Source: Orrella sp037026685 (lineage in GTDB: Bacteria > Pseudomonadota > Gammaproteobacteria > Burkholderiales > Burkholderiaceae_B). Taken from it: DNA of 64,000 nucleotides. The notes below the pieces were generated by a model. That model was given only the letters and a program-made list of their open reading frames with translations, made no database searches and was not told the origin of the DNA. The stretch's first letter is position 1; each line of letters begins with the position of its first letter. The translations under genes and the position numbers were made by a program. The stretch lies in the NCBI RefSeq assembly GCF_037026685.1, contig NZ_JBANET010000012.1, positions 62,001-126,000 on the forward strand. The letters are read 5' to 3'. Positions 1-8,103 of the stretch are shown here, in pieces.

Positions 1-902
1 CGCGGATGCTCGTGGCCGGTGGCCTCGTCGTAGGCGCGCGCCACGTCAAAGGGCATGCAGTGATCGAAGATCACCCAGTCGTGGTAGCGCGGACGCATGA
101 AGTCGTAGACCTCGCGGTACAGCGTCTTGAGGTCCTTGCCTTCGGCCACGGCGCGATTGACCGCGCCGTACAGGTCGGTGATGAAGGCGCGGGTGCCGGC
201 CAGGCCTTGTCGCACCTGGGCTTCGGTCAGCAGCGCGCGCCCGCGCCCGGGTACCAGCTTGGCCGGATCGAGCGCGGCCAGGCGGTCCAGCGTGACGGGC
301 CAGTCGCGGAAATAGGCATCGCCCGCATAGGGCGTGGATTCGTATTCGACCAGGTCGCCGGCGAACAGGATGCGCTGCTGCGGCAGCCAGGCGACGGTGT
401 CGCCCTTGGTATGGCCGCGCCCCAGCTGCATCAGGTGGACCTCGAGCTTGCCCAGGTCCACCGTCATGTGGCCCTGGAAGGTCATGGTCGGCCAGGTCAG
501 CCCCGGCGGGATGGATTCGACGTCGCGGAACAGCCGCGGGAACCGGCCGATCTCGCTGGCCTTGTCCTGCTCGCCGCGCTCGACGATCAGGTCGTAGGTG
601 TCGCGGCTGGCGATGATCTCCTGCGCATGGTAGGCCGAGGCCCCGAACACGCGCACCGCGTGATAGTGCGACAGCAGGATGTACTTGACCGGTTTGTCGG
701 TGACCGTGCGGATGCGGGCGATGACGTCCTGCGCCATGGTGGGGGTGGCCTGGGTGTCGATGACCATGGCCGCGTCCTCGCCCACGATCACGCCCAGGTT
801 GGGATCGCCCTCGGCGGTATAGGCATAGGCGTTGTCCGAGAGCTTCTCGAACGAAACGACCTTGTCCGCCAGGTCGGCCTGCGAAGCGAAAGGCTTGCTC
901 AC
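1..902 (-). CDS. MBL-fold metallohydrolase (partial, runs off left edge)
   Basis: The minus strand reads from a GTG at 902 (preceded by an AGGAGA ribosome-binding site) for 300 codons to the window edge without a stop. The translation starts MSKPFASQADLADKVV and shows a metallo-beta-lactamase fold: the metal-site motif reads LSHYHAVRVFGAS, followed later by a GRGHTKGDT segment (third His) and a LFAGDLVEY segment (bridging Asp). The first motif is HxHxVR rather than the usual HxHxDH, so the Asp and last His of that motif are absent. This variant fits a subgroup of MBL hydrolases found near quinoprotein and sulfur-oxidation genes, but that link is from memory and the substrate is unknown. It lies downstream of mutM on the same strand but has its own promoter. 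Confidence 0.8.
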   Translation of the reverse strand, partial: MSKPFASQADLADKVVSFEKLSDNAYAYTAEGDPNLGVIVGEDAAMVIDTQATPTMAQDVIARIRTVTDKPVKYILLSHYHAVRVFGASAYHAQEIIASRDTYDLIVERGEQDKASEIGRFPRLFRDVESIPPGLTWPTMTFQGHMTVDLGKLEVHLMQLGRGHTKGDTVAWLPQQRILFAGDLVEYESTPYAGDAYFRDWPVTLDRLAALDPAKLVPGRGRALLTEAQVRQGLAGTRAFITDLYGAVNRAVAEGKDLKTLYREVYDFMRPRYHDWVIFDHCMPFDVARAYDEATGHEHP

Positions 903-939
903 GATGTTGTCTCCTGCGTTCCCGGATGGTTTTTCGACG

Positions 940-968
940 ACTATAGAACCGGATTCGGTTTTGTGCAA
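940..968 (-). promoter_or_regulatory. Sigma-70 promoter with embedded palindrome, for the MBL hydrolase
   Basis: On the minus strand TTGCAC (968-963) and TATAGT (945-940) are separated by exactly 17 bases. The spacer contains the inverted repeat AACCG-GATT-CGGTT (947-960), so a bound repressor would sit between -35 and -10. No regulator gene adjoins it in this window. Confidence 0.6.
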
Positions 969-1087
969 TCCATTTGCTATGAACGAATTGCAGTCGCGGG
1001 CCGGCCCGGCCTGGGGCCGGCGGGCTGGGCGGCTCAGGACGGTGGAGGTGACGGCGCTGTTGGAACCGGCCGGACCGGGCTGGCGGT

Positions 1088-1918
1088 TCAGGCCCGCTGG
1101 CAGCGCGGGCAGTAGTAGGTGGCGCGCTGGCCCTGCACGATGCGGCGGATGGGTGTGGCGCAGCTCTTGCAGGGCAGGCCGGCGCGTTCGTAGACGGCGG
1201 CGTGGATATCGAAATACGCGCCCGGCTCGCTGTCGCTGTTGACGTAGTCGCGCAGCGTGCTGCCGCCCGAGTGCAAGGCGTCCTGCAGCGTGGCCTGCAC
1301 TGCCTGGGCCAGCCGCTCGCAGCGTGCCGGCGACAGGCGCCCGGCCGGCGTTGCCGGATGGATGCGCGCGCGAAACAGCGATTCGGATGCGTAGATGTTG
1401 CCCACGCCCACCACCGCGTCGCCGGCCAGCAGCGCTTGCTTGACGGACTGGCTGCGGCCCTTGAACCAGGCGCGCAGCCAGGCGCCGCCAAAGCGCGGGT
1501 CGAAGGGCTCTATGCCCAGCCGCGCGAGCAGCGGATGGTCCTGGACCGGCCCGGCCTCGGCCGGATGCCACAGCACCGCGCCGAAGCGGCGCGGGTCGTG
1601 CAGGCGCAGCACCGCGTCCTCGCCGAAGACCCATTCGACGTGATCGTGCTTGCGCAGGAATTCGCCCGGCGCCACGCGCCGCAGCGAGCCCGACATGCCC
1701 AGGTGCACCAGCTGCACGCCGTGCTCGAAGCGCAGCAGCAGGTATTTGCCGCGCCGCTCGCAAGCCAGCAGGGTGCGTCCGGCCAGCAGCCTGTCCATGT
1801 CCGCGGGCACCGGCCAGCGCAGGCGCGGCTCGTGCACGGCCAGGCGGGTCAATGCGCGGCCTGTCACCAGCGGCGCGATGCCCCGGCGCGTGGTTTCAAC
1901 TTCTGGCAATTCGGGCAT
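1088..1918 (-). CDS. mutM: Formamidopyrimidine-DNA glycosylase
   Basis: Bifunctional DNA glycosylase/AP lyase that removes 8-oxoguanine and other oxidised purines in base-excision repair. The start at 1918 is fixed by chemistry: the protein must begin M-PELPEVE so that the N-terminal proline, exposed by Met removal, can act as nucleophile; an in-frame ATG four codons upstream would bury it. The catalytic Glu follows the Pro, a conserved Lys lies in RRGKYLLLR, and the C-terminus carries the four-Cys zinc finger (CKSC ... CPRC) that binds DNA. Length 276 aa is normal. It is divergent from the TPR protein, with only 69 bp between them. Confidence 0.97.
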   Translation of the reverse strand: MPELPEVETTRRGIAPLVTGRALTRLAVHEPRLRWPVPADMDRLLAGRTLLACERRGKYLLLRFEHGVQLVHLGMSGSLRRVAPGEFLRKHDHVEWVFGEDAVLRLHDPRRFGAVLWHPAEAGPVQDHPLLARLGIEPFDPRFGGAWLRAWFKGRSQSVKQALLAGDAVVGVGNIYASESLFRARIHPATPAGRLSPARCERLAQAVQATLQDALHSGGSTLRDYVNSDSEPGAYFDIHAAVYERAGLPCKSCATPIRRIVQGQRATYYCPRCQRA

Positions 1919-1942
1919 GAAGCGCGGCAACCCCAGGTGCTA

Positions 1943-1961
1943 AGATCGAAGGCGTCGATCT
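1943..1961. promoter_or_regulatory. Inverted repeat in the mutM/TPR divergent intergenic region
   Basis: AGATCGA-AGGCG-TCGATCT is a perfect 7-5-7 inverted repeat near the centre of the 69-bp gap between the two start codons. It could be an operator shared by both promoters; no regulator is identified. Confidence 0.4.
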
Positions 1962-1987
1962 ATGGGATTTCGATTGTGCCATTAAGC

Positions 1988-3811
1988 ATGGCTTGCCGCG
2001 TGAAGCCGACCCCGTTGTTCCGCATCCTGCTTGTCAGCCTGGCCGCAGCCTGGGCCGCACAGCCCGCCTGGGCCGCGCCCGTGCAGGCCGGCCCGCAGAT
2101 CGCCCAGCGCATCCTGCAGAAAAAACCCGTGCCCGAGACCGAGGTCATCCGGCTGCGCCCGGGCCAGCTGCCCGAGGTGACGCTCTCGGCCGATATCCTC
2201 TATCGCATCCTGGCTTCCGAGATCGGCGCGCAGCGCGGGGTCTACGGCACGGCGGCCAACACCATGCTCGAACTGGCGCGCGATACCGGCGATCCCCGCC
2301 TGGCGCGCCGCGCGCTCGAATTCTCGCTGGCCGGCGGCAACCTGGCCGGCGCGCTGGACGCCGCGCGCCAGTGGGCGCGGCTGGCGCCCAACGACATGGA
2401 GGCCAGCTCGACCGAACTGGCGCTGGCCGCCGCGGCCGGGCAGACGCAGGGCCTGGGCGAGGCGCTGCGCAAGCGCATCGATGCCGCCCAGGACAAGCCT
2501 GCCGCCATCGCGCAGGCCATGGCCGTGCTCGGCCGCATGGCCGACCGCCGCCAGGCGCTGGCCACGCTGGACCACGCGCTGAGCGAACCGGTGCGCAAGC
2601 TGCCCACCGCGCGCATGGCGCTGGCCGACATGGCGCAGGCCGCCGGCGATACGCGGCGTGCCGCCGCCGAGGCGCGCGCCGCCCTGGCCGCCGCGCCGCG
2701 CTCCGAAGAGGCCGCGCAGCGCATGCTCGAATACGGCCTGCAGGACGACCCCGAGCGGGCCCTGGCCGAGGCCCGCGCCTTTGCCGAGCGCAATCCCGGC
2801 GCGCGACGGCTGCGCCTGCTGCTGGCCACCCAGCTGTCGGACCGGGGCGAGCACCAGGCCGCGCTGGCCGAGATCGACGCCATGGCGCGCCGCGCGCCCG
2901 AAGACTTCGACCTGATGTTCATCCGCGCGCAGATGCTGTATCGCGCCGGCCGGCTCGACCAGGCCCGCCAGGCGCTGCAGCAGTTCGTCGACGTGCAGTC
3001 CCAGCGCGAGCAGGGCACCGCGCCCGGCTCGACCGACGCGGTCTCGGCCTCGGCCGACGCCTATCTGCTGCTCTCGCGCATCGCGCAGGAGCAGGGCGAC
3101 ATCGACGAGGCCGTGCGGGTGCTCGATCACGTCGACGATCCCTCTGTGCGTTATTCGGCGCGCCTGCGCCAGGCGGCCCTGCGGGCCAGCCAGGGCCGCA
3201 CGGACGAAGCCCTGGCCCTGATCGAGTCGGCCCAGCCGCAAGACCCCGAGGAATCGCTGCAGGGCCTGCTGGCCAGGGCCCAGGTGCTGCGCGACGGCCG
3301 CCGGCTCGACCAGGCCATCGCCCTGATGACGCAGGCCGACCAGGACTATCCCGACACCACCGAGGTCAAGTACGAGCTGGCCATGCTGCAGGAGCGCGCC
3401 GGCAACGTGGCCGAGATGGAGCGCCTGCTGCGCCAGGTGATCGCGCTGGATCCGGACCACGCGCATTCGTACAACGCGCTGGGCTACACGCTGGCCGACC
3501 GCAACGAAAGGCTGCCCGAGGCGCTTTCGCTGATCCAGCGCGCGCTCGAGCTGATGCCCGACGATCCCTTCATTCTCGATAGCATGGGCTGGGTCAAGTT
3601 CCGCCTGGGCCAGCCGCACGAGGCCGAGCAATACCTGCGGCGCGCCTACGCGCAGCGCCCCGAGGCCGAGATCGCCATCCACCTGGGCGAAGTGCTGTGG
3701 GTGCAGGGCCGGCGCGACGAGGCCACCGAGATGTTCCGCGAGGCGGCCGGCATGGACGCCGACAACGAGTTGCTGCGCGAGACGGTGCAGCGGCTGGGCG
3801 CCAAGCCATGA
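1988..3811 (+). CDS. TPR-repeat protein, exported, upstream of lolB
   Basis: 607-aa tetratricopeptide-repeat protein. The chosen ATG gives a good signal peptide (positive MACRVKP, hydrophobic FRILLVSLAAAWA, cleavage near AWA-AP), placing the protein in the periplasm or on the inner face of the outer membrane. Repeats of TPR spacing run through most of the length and are clearest in the last third (blocks around GYTLADRNERLPEALSLI and GWVKFRLGQPHEAEQYL). Its stop overlaps the lolB start by four bases, so they are co-translated. A TPR protein directly before lolB and ispE is a conserved arrangement in beta- and gammaproteobacteria; the molecular role is not established, but a link to outer-membrane assembly or lipoprotein handling is a reasonable inference. 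A GTG four codons upstream (1976) is an alternative start. Confidence 0.85.
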   Translation: MACRVKPTPLFRILLVSLAAAWAAQPAWAAPVQAGPQIAQRILQKKPVPETEVIRLRPGQLPEVTLSADILYRILASEIGAQRGVYGTAANTMLELARDTGDPRLARRALEFSLAGGNLAGALDAARQWARLAPNDMEASSTELALAAAAGQTQGLGEALRKRIDAAQDKPAAIAQAMAVLGRMADRRQALATLDHALSEPVRKLPTARMALADMAQAAGDTRRAAAEARAALAAAPRSEEAAQRMLEYGLQDDPERALAEARAFAERNPGARRLRLLLATQLSDRGEHQAALAEIDAMARRAPEDFDLMFIRAQMLYRAGRLDQARQALQQFVDVQSQREQGTAPGSTDAVSASADAYLLLSRIAQEQGDIDEAVRVLDHVDDPSVRYSARLRQAALRASQGRTDEALALIESAQPQDPEESLQGLLARAQVLRDGRRLDQAIALMTQADQDYPDTTEVKYELAMLQERAGNVAEMERLLRQVIALDPDHAHSYNALGYTLADRNERLPEALSLIQRALELMPDDPFILDSMGWVKFRLGQPHEAEQYLRRAYAQRPEAEIAIHLGEVLWVQGRRDEATEMFREAAGMDADNELLRETVQRLGAKP

Positions 3812-4401
3812 GCCTGGTGCTGCGCCGTTGGTGGGGGCACTGGCGCCTGGCCTTGCTGTGCGCGGCCTGCGGCGTCCTGGCGGCCTGCGCCAGCCCGCGG
3901 CCGGTGGACGGCCAGCAGGACGAATACTCCTTCTCGCGCACCGGGCGCTTTGCCGTACGCATCGAAGACCCCAACGCCCAGCCCGAGGCCGTGCAGGGCG
4001 GCTTTGCCTGGCGCGACGAGGGCCGCCGCCTGGTGCTCGACCTGGCCAACCCCTTCGGTTCGACGCTGGCGCGCGTCGAGTCCGATGCGCGCGGCGCGCG
4101 GCTGACGCGGGCCAACGGCCAGCAGGTCGAGGCCGCCGATCCGGACGCGCTGGTGGCCGAGGTGCTGGGCAGCGACATCCCCGTGGCCGGCCTGCGCGAC
4201 TGGCTGCGCGGGCGGGTGGCCGAACAGCCGCCCGCGCAGGCGCTGCAGCGCGACGAGGCCGGCCGGCCCGTCGCCTTCCGCCAGGGCGGCTGGCATGCCC
4301 GCCTGTCGCGCTACGACGCGCTGGGCCCGCAGATGCTGGTGCTCGAACGCAGCGAGGGCGGCCGGCGCATCGTGGTGCGCCTGGTGGCCGACGGCGCCTG
4401 A
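3808..4401 (+). CDS. lolB: Outer-membrane lipoprotein localisation factor LolB
   Basis: 197-aa lipoprotein that receives lipoproteins from LolA and inserts them into the outer membrane. The N-terminus is a lipoprotein signal peptide with lipobox GVLAAC, lipidated Cys at residue 27. The body matches the LolB beta-barrel pattern (GRFAVRIED, QGGFAWRDEGRRLVLDLANPFG, GLRDWLRGR). The start is the ATG that overlaps the stop of the TPR gene (ATGA). The following ispE begins 12 bases after its stop, consistent with one transcript. Confidence 0.95.
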   Translation: MSLVLRRWWGHWRLALLCAACGVLAACASPRPVDGQQDEYSFSRTGRFAVRIEDPNAQPEAVQGGFAWRDEGRRLVLDLANPFGSTLARVESDARGARLTRANGQQVEAADPDALVAEVLGSDIPVAGLRDWLRGRVAEQPPAQALQRDEAGRPVAFRQGGWHARLSRYDALGPQMLVLERSEGGRRIVVRLVADGA

Positions 4402-4413
4402 ACCCTTGCGCGC

Positions 4414-5391
4414 ATGACGCTGTACGACATCCCGGCCCCGGCCAAGATCAATCTTTTCCTGCACGTGGTCGGCCGCAGGGACGACGGCTATCACCTGCTG
4501 CAGACCCTGTTCCGGTTCGTGGACCTGCGCGATACGCTGCACATCGAGACCCGCGCCGACGGACGCATCGCGCGCAGCACCGAACTGCCCGGCGTGCCGC
4601 CCGATCAGGACCTGGTGGTGCGTGCGGCGCGTGCCTTGCAGGCGGCCACCGGCACCGCGCTGGGCGCGCAGATCGCCGTCGACAAGCGCATCCCCGCCGG
4701 CGGCGGGCTGGGCGGGGGCTCCAGCGATGCGGCCAGCACGCTCATCGCGCTGAACCGGCTCTGGAAAACCGGCCTGACGCGCCAGGCGCTCATGCGGCTG
4801 GCCCTGCCGCTGGGCGCCGACGTGCCGGTATTCGTTTTCGGGCAGTCCGCTTTTGCACAAGGCGTGGGCGAGCAGCTGGCCGCGGTGGCGCTGCGCCCGC
4901 GCGCCTACCTGATCGTGCAGCCGCAGGCCGCGGTGCCCACGGCAGGTGTTTTTGCCGCACCTGAGTTGACACGCGATACAAAGCTTGTCAAAATAGCGGA
5001 CTTTTCCGATCTGCTTGAAACGAAAGCGGTCGATAAGGCCCGCAAGCCGGGCGCGCCAGGGGATGGGTGCGCCGGTCCTGCCGGGACCTTGCCGGCTTTT
5101 TTCGGGCGCAACGATCTGGAACCGGTGGTATTCGGGCGCTATCCGCCAGTGCGGCAGGCGGCCCGGTGGCTGGCGGACCAGGGCGTGGCGGTGCGGATGT
5201 CCGGTTCGGGAGCCTGCCTGTTCGGCGAGTTTGCGGGCCTGCCAGAAGCGCTTTTTGCACAATCGGAAATCGCCGCTAAAATGCGACTCGCGCAATCCAA
5301 GTCGCAAACGCAAGGCAGTTGTCCGATCGCGCAGGTGTTTGCCTGTGACGGACTGGACGAACACCCGTTGCGGCACTGGATTGACAAGTAG
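4414..5391 (+). CDS. ispE: 4-diphosphocytidyl-2-C-methyl-D-erythritol kinase
   Basis: GHMP-family kinase that phosphorylates CDP-methylerythritol in the non-mevalonate (MEP) isoprenoid pathway. The N-terminus PAPAKINLFLHVVGRRDDGYH and the ATP-binding loop PAGGGLGGGSSDAA are diagnostic. At 325 aa it is longer than most family members (roughly 280-300 aa); the extra length is a segment around residues 195-225 (KLVKIADFSDLLETK through GPAGTL), just before the conserved NDLEP motif. The last part of the gene carries a predicted promoter for the downstream tRNA. Its stop is only 9 bases before the tRNA. Confidence 0.95.
   Translation: MTLYDIPAPAKINLFLHVVGRRDDGYHLLQTLFRFVDLRDTLHIETRADGRIARSTELPGVPPDQDLVVRAARALQAATGTALGAQIAVDKRIPAGGGLGGGSSDAASTLIALNRLWKTGLTRQALMRLALPLGADVPVFVFGQSAFAQGVGEQLAAVALRPRAYLIVQPQAAVPTAGVFAAPELTRDTKLVKIADFSDLLETKAVDKARKPGAPGDGCAGPAGTLPAFFGRNDLEPVVFGRYPPVRQAARWLADQGVAVRMSGSGACLFGEFAGLPEALFAQSEIAAKMRLAQSKSQTQGSCPIAQVFACDGLDEHPLRHWIDK
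5255..5282 (+). promoter_or_regulatory. Predicted promoter of tRNA-Gln / prs inside ispE
   Basis: TTGCAC (5255-5260) and TAAAAT (5277-5282) with a 16-base spacer lie in the 3' part of ispE, about 120 bases before the mature tRNA. A separate promoter is expected because a tRNA needs far higher expression than a metabolic kinase. Confidence 0.5.
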
Positions 5392-5400
5392 TCGTGCAGT

Positions 5401-5477
5401 TGGGGAGTCGCCAAGCTGGTTAAGGCACCGGATTTTGATTCCGGCATGCGAAGGTTCGAATCCTTCCTCCCCAGCCA
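5401..5477 (+). tRNA. tRNA-Gln (anticodon TTG)
   Basis: A full cloverleaf can be drawn: acceptor TGGGGAG pairs with CTCCCCA, anticodon stem CCGGA/TCCGG encloses the loop TTTTGAT with anticodon TTG (reads CAA), the T-loop region GGTTCGAATCC is present, and CCA is encoded at 5475-5477. It sits between ispE and prs, a common position for tRNA-Gln in this lineage. Confidence 0.97.
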
Positions 5478-5501
5478 ACCGCCAATATGGGCACAATAAA
5501 T

Positions 5502-5553
5502 AAAAGCTGTTGACCTTGCCTGGTTACGAGTGGCACCGGTTCAACAGCTTTTT
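5502..5553 (+). terminator. Rho-independent terminator / attenuator between tRNA-Gln and prs
   Basis: AAAAGCTGTTGACC (5502-5515) pairs with GGTTCAACAGCTTTT (5538-5552) with one bulged A, giving a stem of about 14 pairs, followed by a run of T to 5553. The loop is long (22 bases). It would end the tRNA transcript and lies in the leader of prs, so read-through here may set prs expression. Confidence 0.7.
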
Positions 5554-5586
5554 CCATTTGGGTCGCCGGAGTTTCACCGCATCATC

Positions 5587-6537
5587 ATGACCAACGATAG
5601 CTTCATGATATTTACGGGCACAGCCAACACGCGTCTGGCTGTGGACGTCGTCAATCATCTGGACATGTCGCTTGGGAAGATGACCGTCGGCCGCTTCTCC
5701 GATGGCGAGGTGATGGTCGAGATCAACGAGAACGTCCGGGGCAAGGACGTTTTTGTCTTGCAGCCCACCTGTGCGCCCACCAACGACAACCTGATGGAAG
5801 TCATGGTGATGGTCGATGCGCTGCGCCGCGCCTCGGCCGGCCGCATCACCGCCGCCATCCCGTATTTCGGCTACGCCCGCCAGGACCGCCGCCCGCGTTC
5901 GGCGCGCGTGTCGATCTCGGCCAAGGTCGTGGCCAACATGCTGCAGGTGGTGGGCGTGGACCGCGTGCTCACCATGGACCTGCACGCCGACCAGATCCAG
6001 GGCTTCTTCGACATCCCGGTGGACAACATCTACGCCGGCCCCATCCTGCTGGGCGACATCTGGCGCAAGAACCTCAAGGATCTCGTCGTGGTCTCGCCGG
6101 ACATCGGCGGCGTGGTGCGCGCCCGCGCGCTGGCCAAGCCGCTGGAGGCCGACCTGGCCATCATCGACAAGCGCCGCCCGCGCGCCAACGTCTCCGAAGT
6201 CATGAACATCATCGGCGACGTCGATGGCCGCACCTGCATCATCATGGACGACATGGTCGACACCGCCGGCACGCTGTGCAAGGCCGCTGCCGCCCTGAAG
6301 GAACGCGGGGCCGGCGCCGTGTACGCCTATTGCACCCATCCGGTGCTCTCGGGCGGCGCGGTCGAGCGCATCGCCGCGTCCGACCTGGACGAGCTGGTCG
6401 TTACCGACAGCATCCCGCTGTCCGAGGAAGGCCGCAATTGCGCCAAGATCCGCCAGCTTTCGTGCGCCGCGCTGCTGGGCGAGACCATCATGCGCATCTC
6501 GAACGCCGAGTCGGTCAGCTCGCTGTTCGTCGAATAA
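5587..6537 (+). CDS. prs: Ribose-phosphate pyrophosphokinase
   Basis: Makes PRPP from ribose-5-phosphate and ATP, the precursor of purines, pyrimidines, histidine, tryptophan and NAD. The N-terminus MTNDSFMIFTGTAN matches the family start, which is why the ATG at 5587 is preferred over a longer frame beginning inside the upstream terminator hairpin. The ATP loop (RQDRRPRSARVSISAK), the Mg site (DLHADQIQGFF) and the PRPP-binding motif (IIMDDMVDTAGTL) are present. Length 316 aa is normal. No strong Shine-Dalgarno sequence is visible close to the start. Confidence 0.96.
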   Translation: MTNDSFMIFTGTANTRLAVDVVNHLDMSLGKMTVGRFSDGEVMVEINENVRGKDVFVLQPTCAPTNDNLMEVMVMVDALRRASAGRITAAIPYFGYARQDRRPRSARVSISAKVVANMLQVVGVDRVLTMDLHADQIQGFFDIPVDNIYAGPILLGDIWRKNLKDLVVVSPDIGGVVRARALAKPLEADLAIIDKRRPRANVSEVMNIIGDVDGRTCIIMDDMVDTAGTLCKAAAALKERGAGAVYAYCTHPVLSGGAVERIAASDLDELVVTDSIPLSEEGRNCAKIRQLSCAALLGETIMRISNAESVSSLFVE

Positions 6538-6694
6538 GGGCGGTCGCTGGCCGGCCAGCCAGTCCTGCCTTTTGCTGTTCCCGTTTTTCATGCCGGCCGC
6601 TGGTCGCGGCGGCCGGCAAACCCCGGCGCGCAATGTCGCGCGCCAGGACAGTCCGGGGGGCGCAAGCCTCCCTTCATTGCTTACGGAGCTTTAC

Positions 6695-7321
6695 ATGAAC
6701 TTCACCGCAACCAAGCGTAGCGAGCAGGGATCGAGTGCGAGCCGCCGCCTGCGCCGCGCTGGCCGCGTGCCCGCCATCGTCTATGGCGCCGGCGCCGAGC
6801 CCCTGGCCATCGACGTCGACCACAACGACATCTATCACGCGCTGCGCAAGGAAGAGTTCCACTCTTCCGTGCTGAAGATGCAGCTCGAAGGCGAATCCGG
6901 CACGCAGGACGTGCTGCTGCGCGACGTGCAGTGGCACCCCTACAAGAAGCAGGTGCTGCACATCGACTTCCAGCGCGTGGACGCCCGCCAGGCGCTGCAC
7001 ACCAAGGTGCCGCTGCACTTCATCAACGAAGACGTCTCGCCCGCCGTCAAGCTGGGCCACGCCATGATCAACCACGTCATGACCGAACTGGAAGTCAGCT
7101 GCCTGCCGGCCGACCTGCCCCAGTTCATCGAGGTTGACCTGTCCGCCATCGAAACCGGCCAGTCGGTGCACGTGGCCGACCTGAAGCTGCCCCAGGGCGT
7201 GACCTACGTGGTGCATGGCGGCGACGCCAACCCGGTGGTCGCCACCGCCGTGCTGCCCGCGTCGGCGGTCAGCGACGAAAGCGCCGAAGGCGAGCAAGGC
7301 GGCGACAAGCCCGCTGCCTGA
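6695..7321 (+). CDS. rplY: 50S ribosomal protein L25 (long, CTC-type form)
   Basis: Binds the 5S rRNA domain of the large ribosomal subunit. Start ATG at 6695 follows ACGGAG at good spacing and gives the family N-terminus MNFTATKRSEQGSSASRRLRRAG. The N-terminal L25 domain (about residues 1-95) is followed by the TL5-like C-terminal beta domain, making 208 aa, and an acidic tail (ESAEGEQGGDK). It sits between prs and pth, as in many proteobacteria. Confidence 0.96.
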   Translation: MNFTATKRSEQGSSASRRLRRAGRVPAIVYGAGAEPLAIDVDHNDIYHALRKEEFHSSVLKMQLEGESGTQDVLLRDVQWHPYKKQVLHIDFQRVDARQALHTKVPLHFINEDVSPAVKLGHAMINHVMTELEVSCLPADLPQFIEVDLSAIETGQSVHVADLKLPQGVTYVVHGGDANPVVATAVLPASAVSDESAEGEQGGDKPAA

Positions 7322-7374
7322 CCGCTGCAAGGCATGGGCCGCGGCGCCGTCCCGAGCGGGCCGGCCGCGGCGCG

Positions 7375-7405
7375 AAATGGCTCCCGCCTGGGAGCCATTT
7401 TTTTT
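7375..7405 (+). terminator. Rho-independent terminator after rplY
   Basis: AAATGGCTCCC-GCCT-GGGAGCCATTT forms an 11-bp perfect stem with a 4-base loop, followed by eight T in a row. It separates prs-rplY from pth. Confidence 0.92.
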
Positions 7406-7506
7406 GCCGCCCGACCCGCGGCCGGCCCGGCACGGGCCGACTGCGCCCGGCCGCGCCGCGCGCGCCTTGGCTTATAGTGTGGCCTGGCTTTTTTGATCGA
7501 CATCTC

Positions 7507-8103
7507 ATGGCTGTTCCCATCCGCCTGGTCGTGGGGCTGGGCAATCCCGGTTCCGAATACGAACGCACCCGCCACAATGCCGGCTTCTGGCTGGCCGACC
7601 GCCTCGCCGAGGACCTGCGGGCCGGCTTTTCGCTGGAAAAAGCCTTCTTCGGCCACGTGGCCAAGGCGCGCGTGGGCGGCGAGACCCTGATCATCGCCAA
7701 GCCCATGACCTACATGAACCGCTCCGGGCAAAGCGTGGGGGCGCTGGCGCGCTTCTACAAGCTCGCGCCCGAGGCGCTGCTGGTGCTGCATGACGAGCTG
7801 GACCTGCTGCCCGGCCAGGTCAAGCTCAAGCAGGGCGGCGGCCATGCCGGGCACAACGGCCTGCGGGATATCCAGGCCGTGCTGGGCAGCCCCGCGTTCT
7901 GGCGGCTGCGCCTGGGCATCGGCCACCCGCGCACGCTGGGACTGGCCCAGCAGGTGGCCGACTTCGTGCTGCACCCGCCGCGCCGCCAAGAGCAGGACGC
8001 GCTGGATGCGGCCATCGACCGCTGCCGCGCCGTCATGCCCTTGCTGCTGGAGGGCCATTTCAACCGCGCCGTCGCCCAGCTGCATGCAGACAATCCCGCC
8101 TGA
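7507..8103 (+). CDS. pth: Peptidyl-tRNA hydrolase
   Basis: Releases tRNA from drop-off peptidyl-tRNAs. The start at 7507 gives MAVPIRLVVGLGNPGSEYERTRHNAG, with the catalytic His in RTRHNAG, the substrate Asn in KPMTYMNRSG, the catalytic Asp in LHDELDLLPG and the conserved GGGHAGHNGLRDI loop. 198 aa is normal. It follows a strong terminator, so it should have its own promoter. The next gene starts inside its last 20 bases. Confidence 0.96.
   Translation: MAVPIRLVVGLGNPGSEYERTRHNAGFWLADRLAEDLRAGFSLEKAFFGHVAKARVGGETLIIAKPMTYMNRSGQSVGALARFYKLAPEALLVLHDELDLLPGQVKLKQGGGHAGHNGLRDIQAVLGSPAFWRLRLGIGHPRTLGLAQQVADFVLHPPRRQEQDALDAAIDRCRAVMPLLLEGHFNRAVAQLHADNPA

Noticed and set aside
1202..1987. Upstream extension of the TPR protein across mutM
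   Set aside because: It would run antisense through mutM and lacks any domain; the internal ATG at 1988 begins a proper signal peptide.
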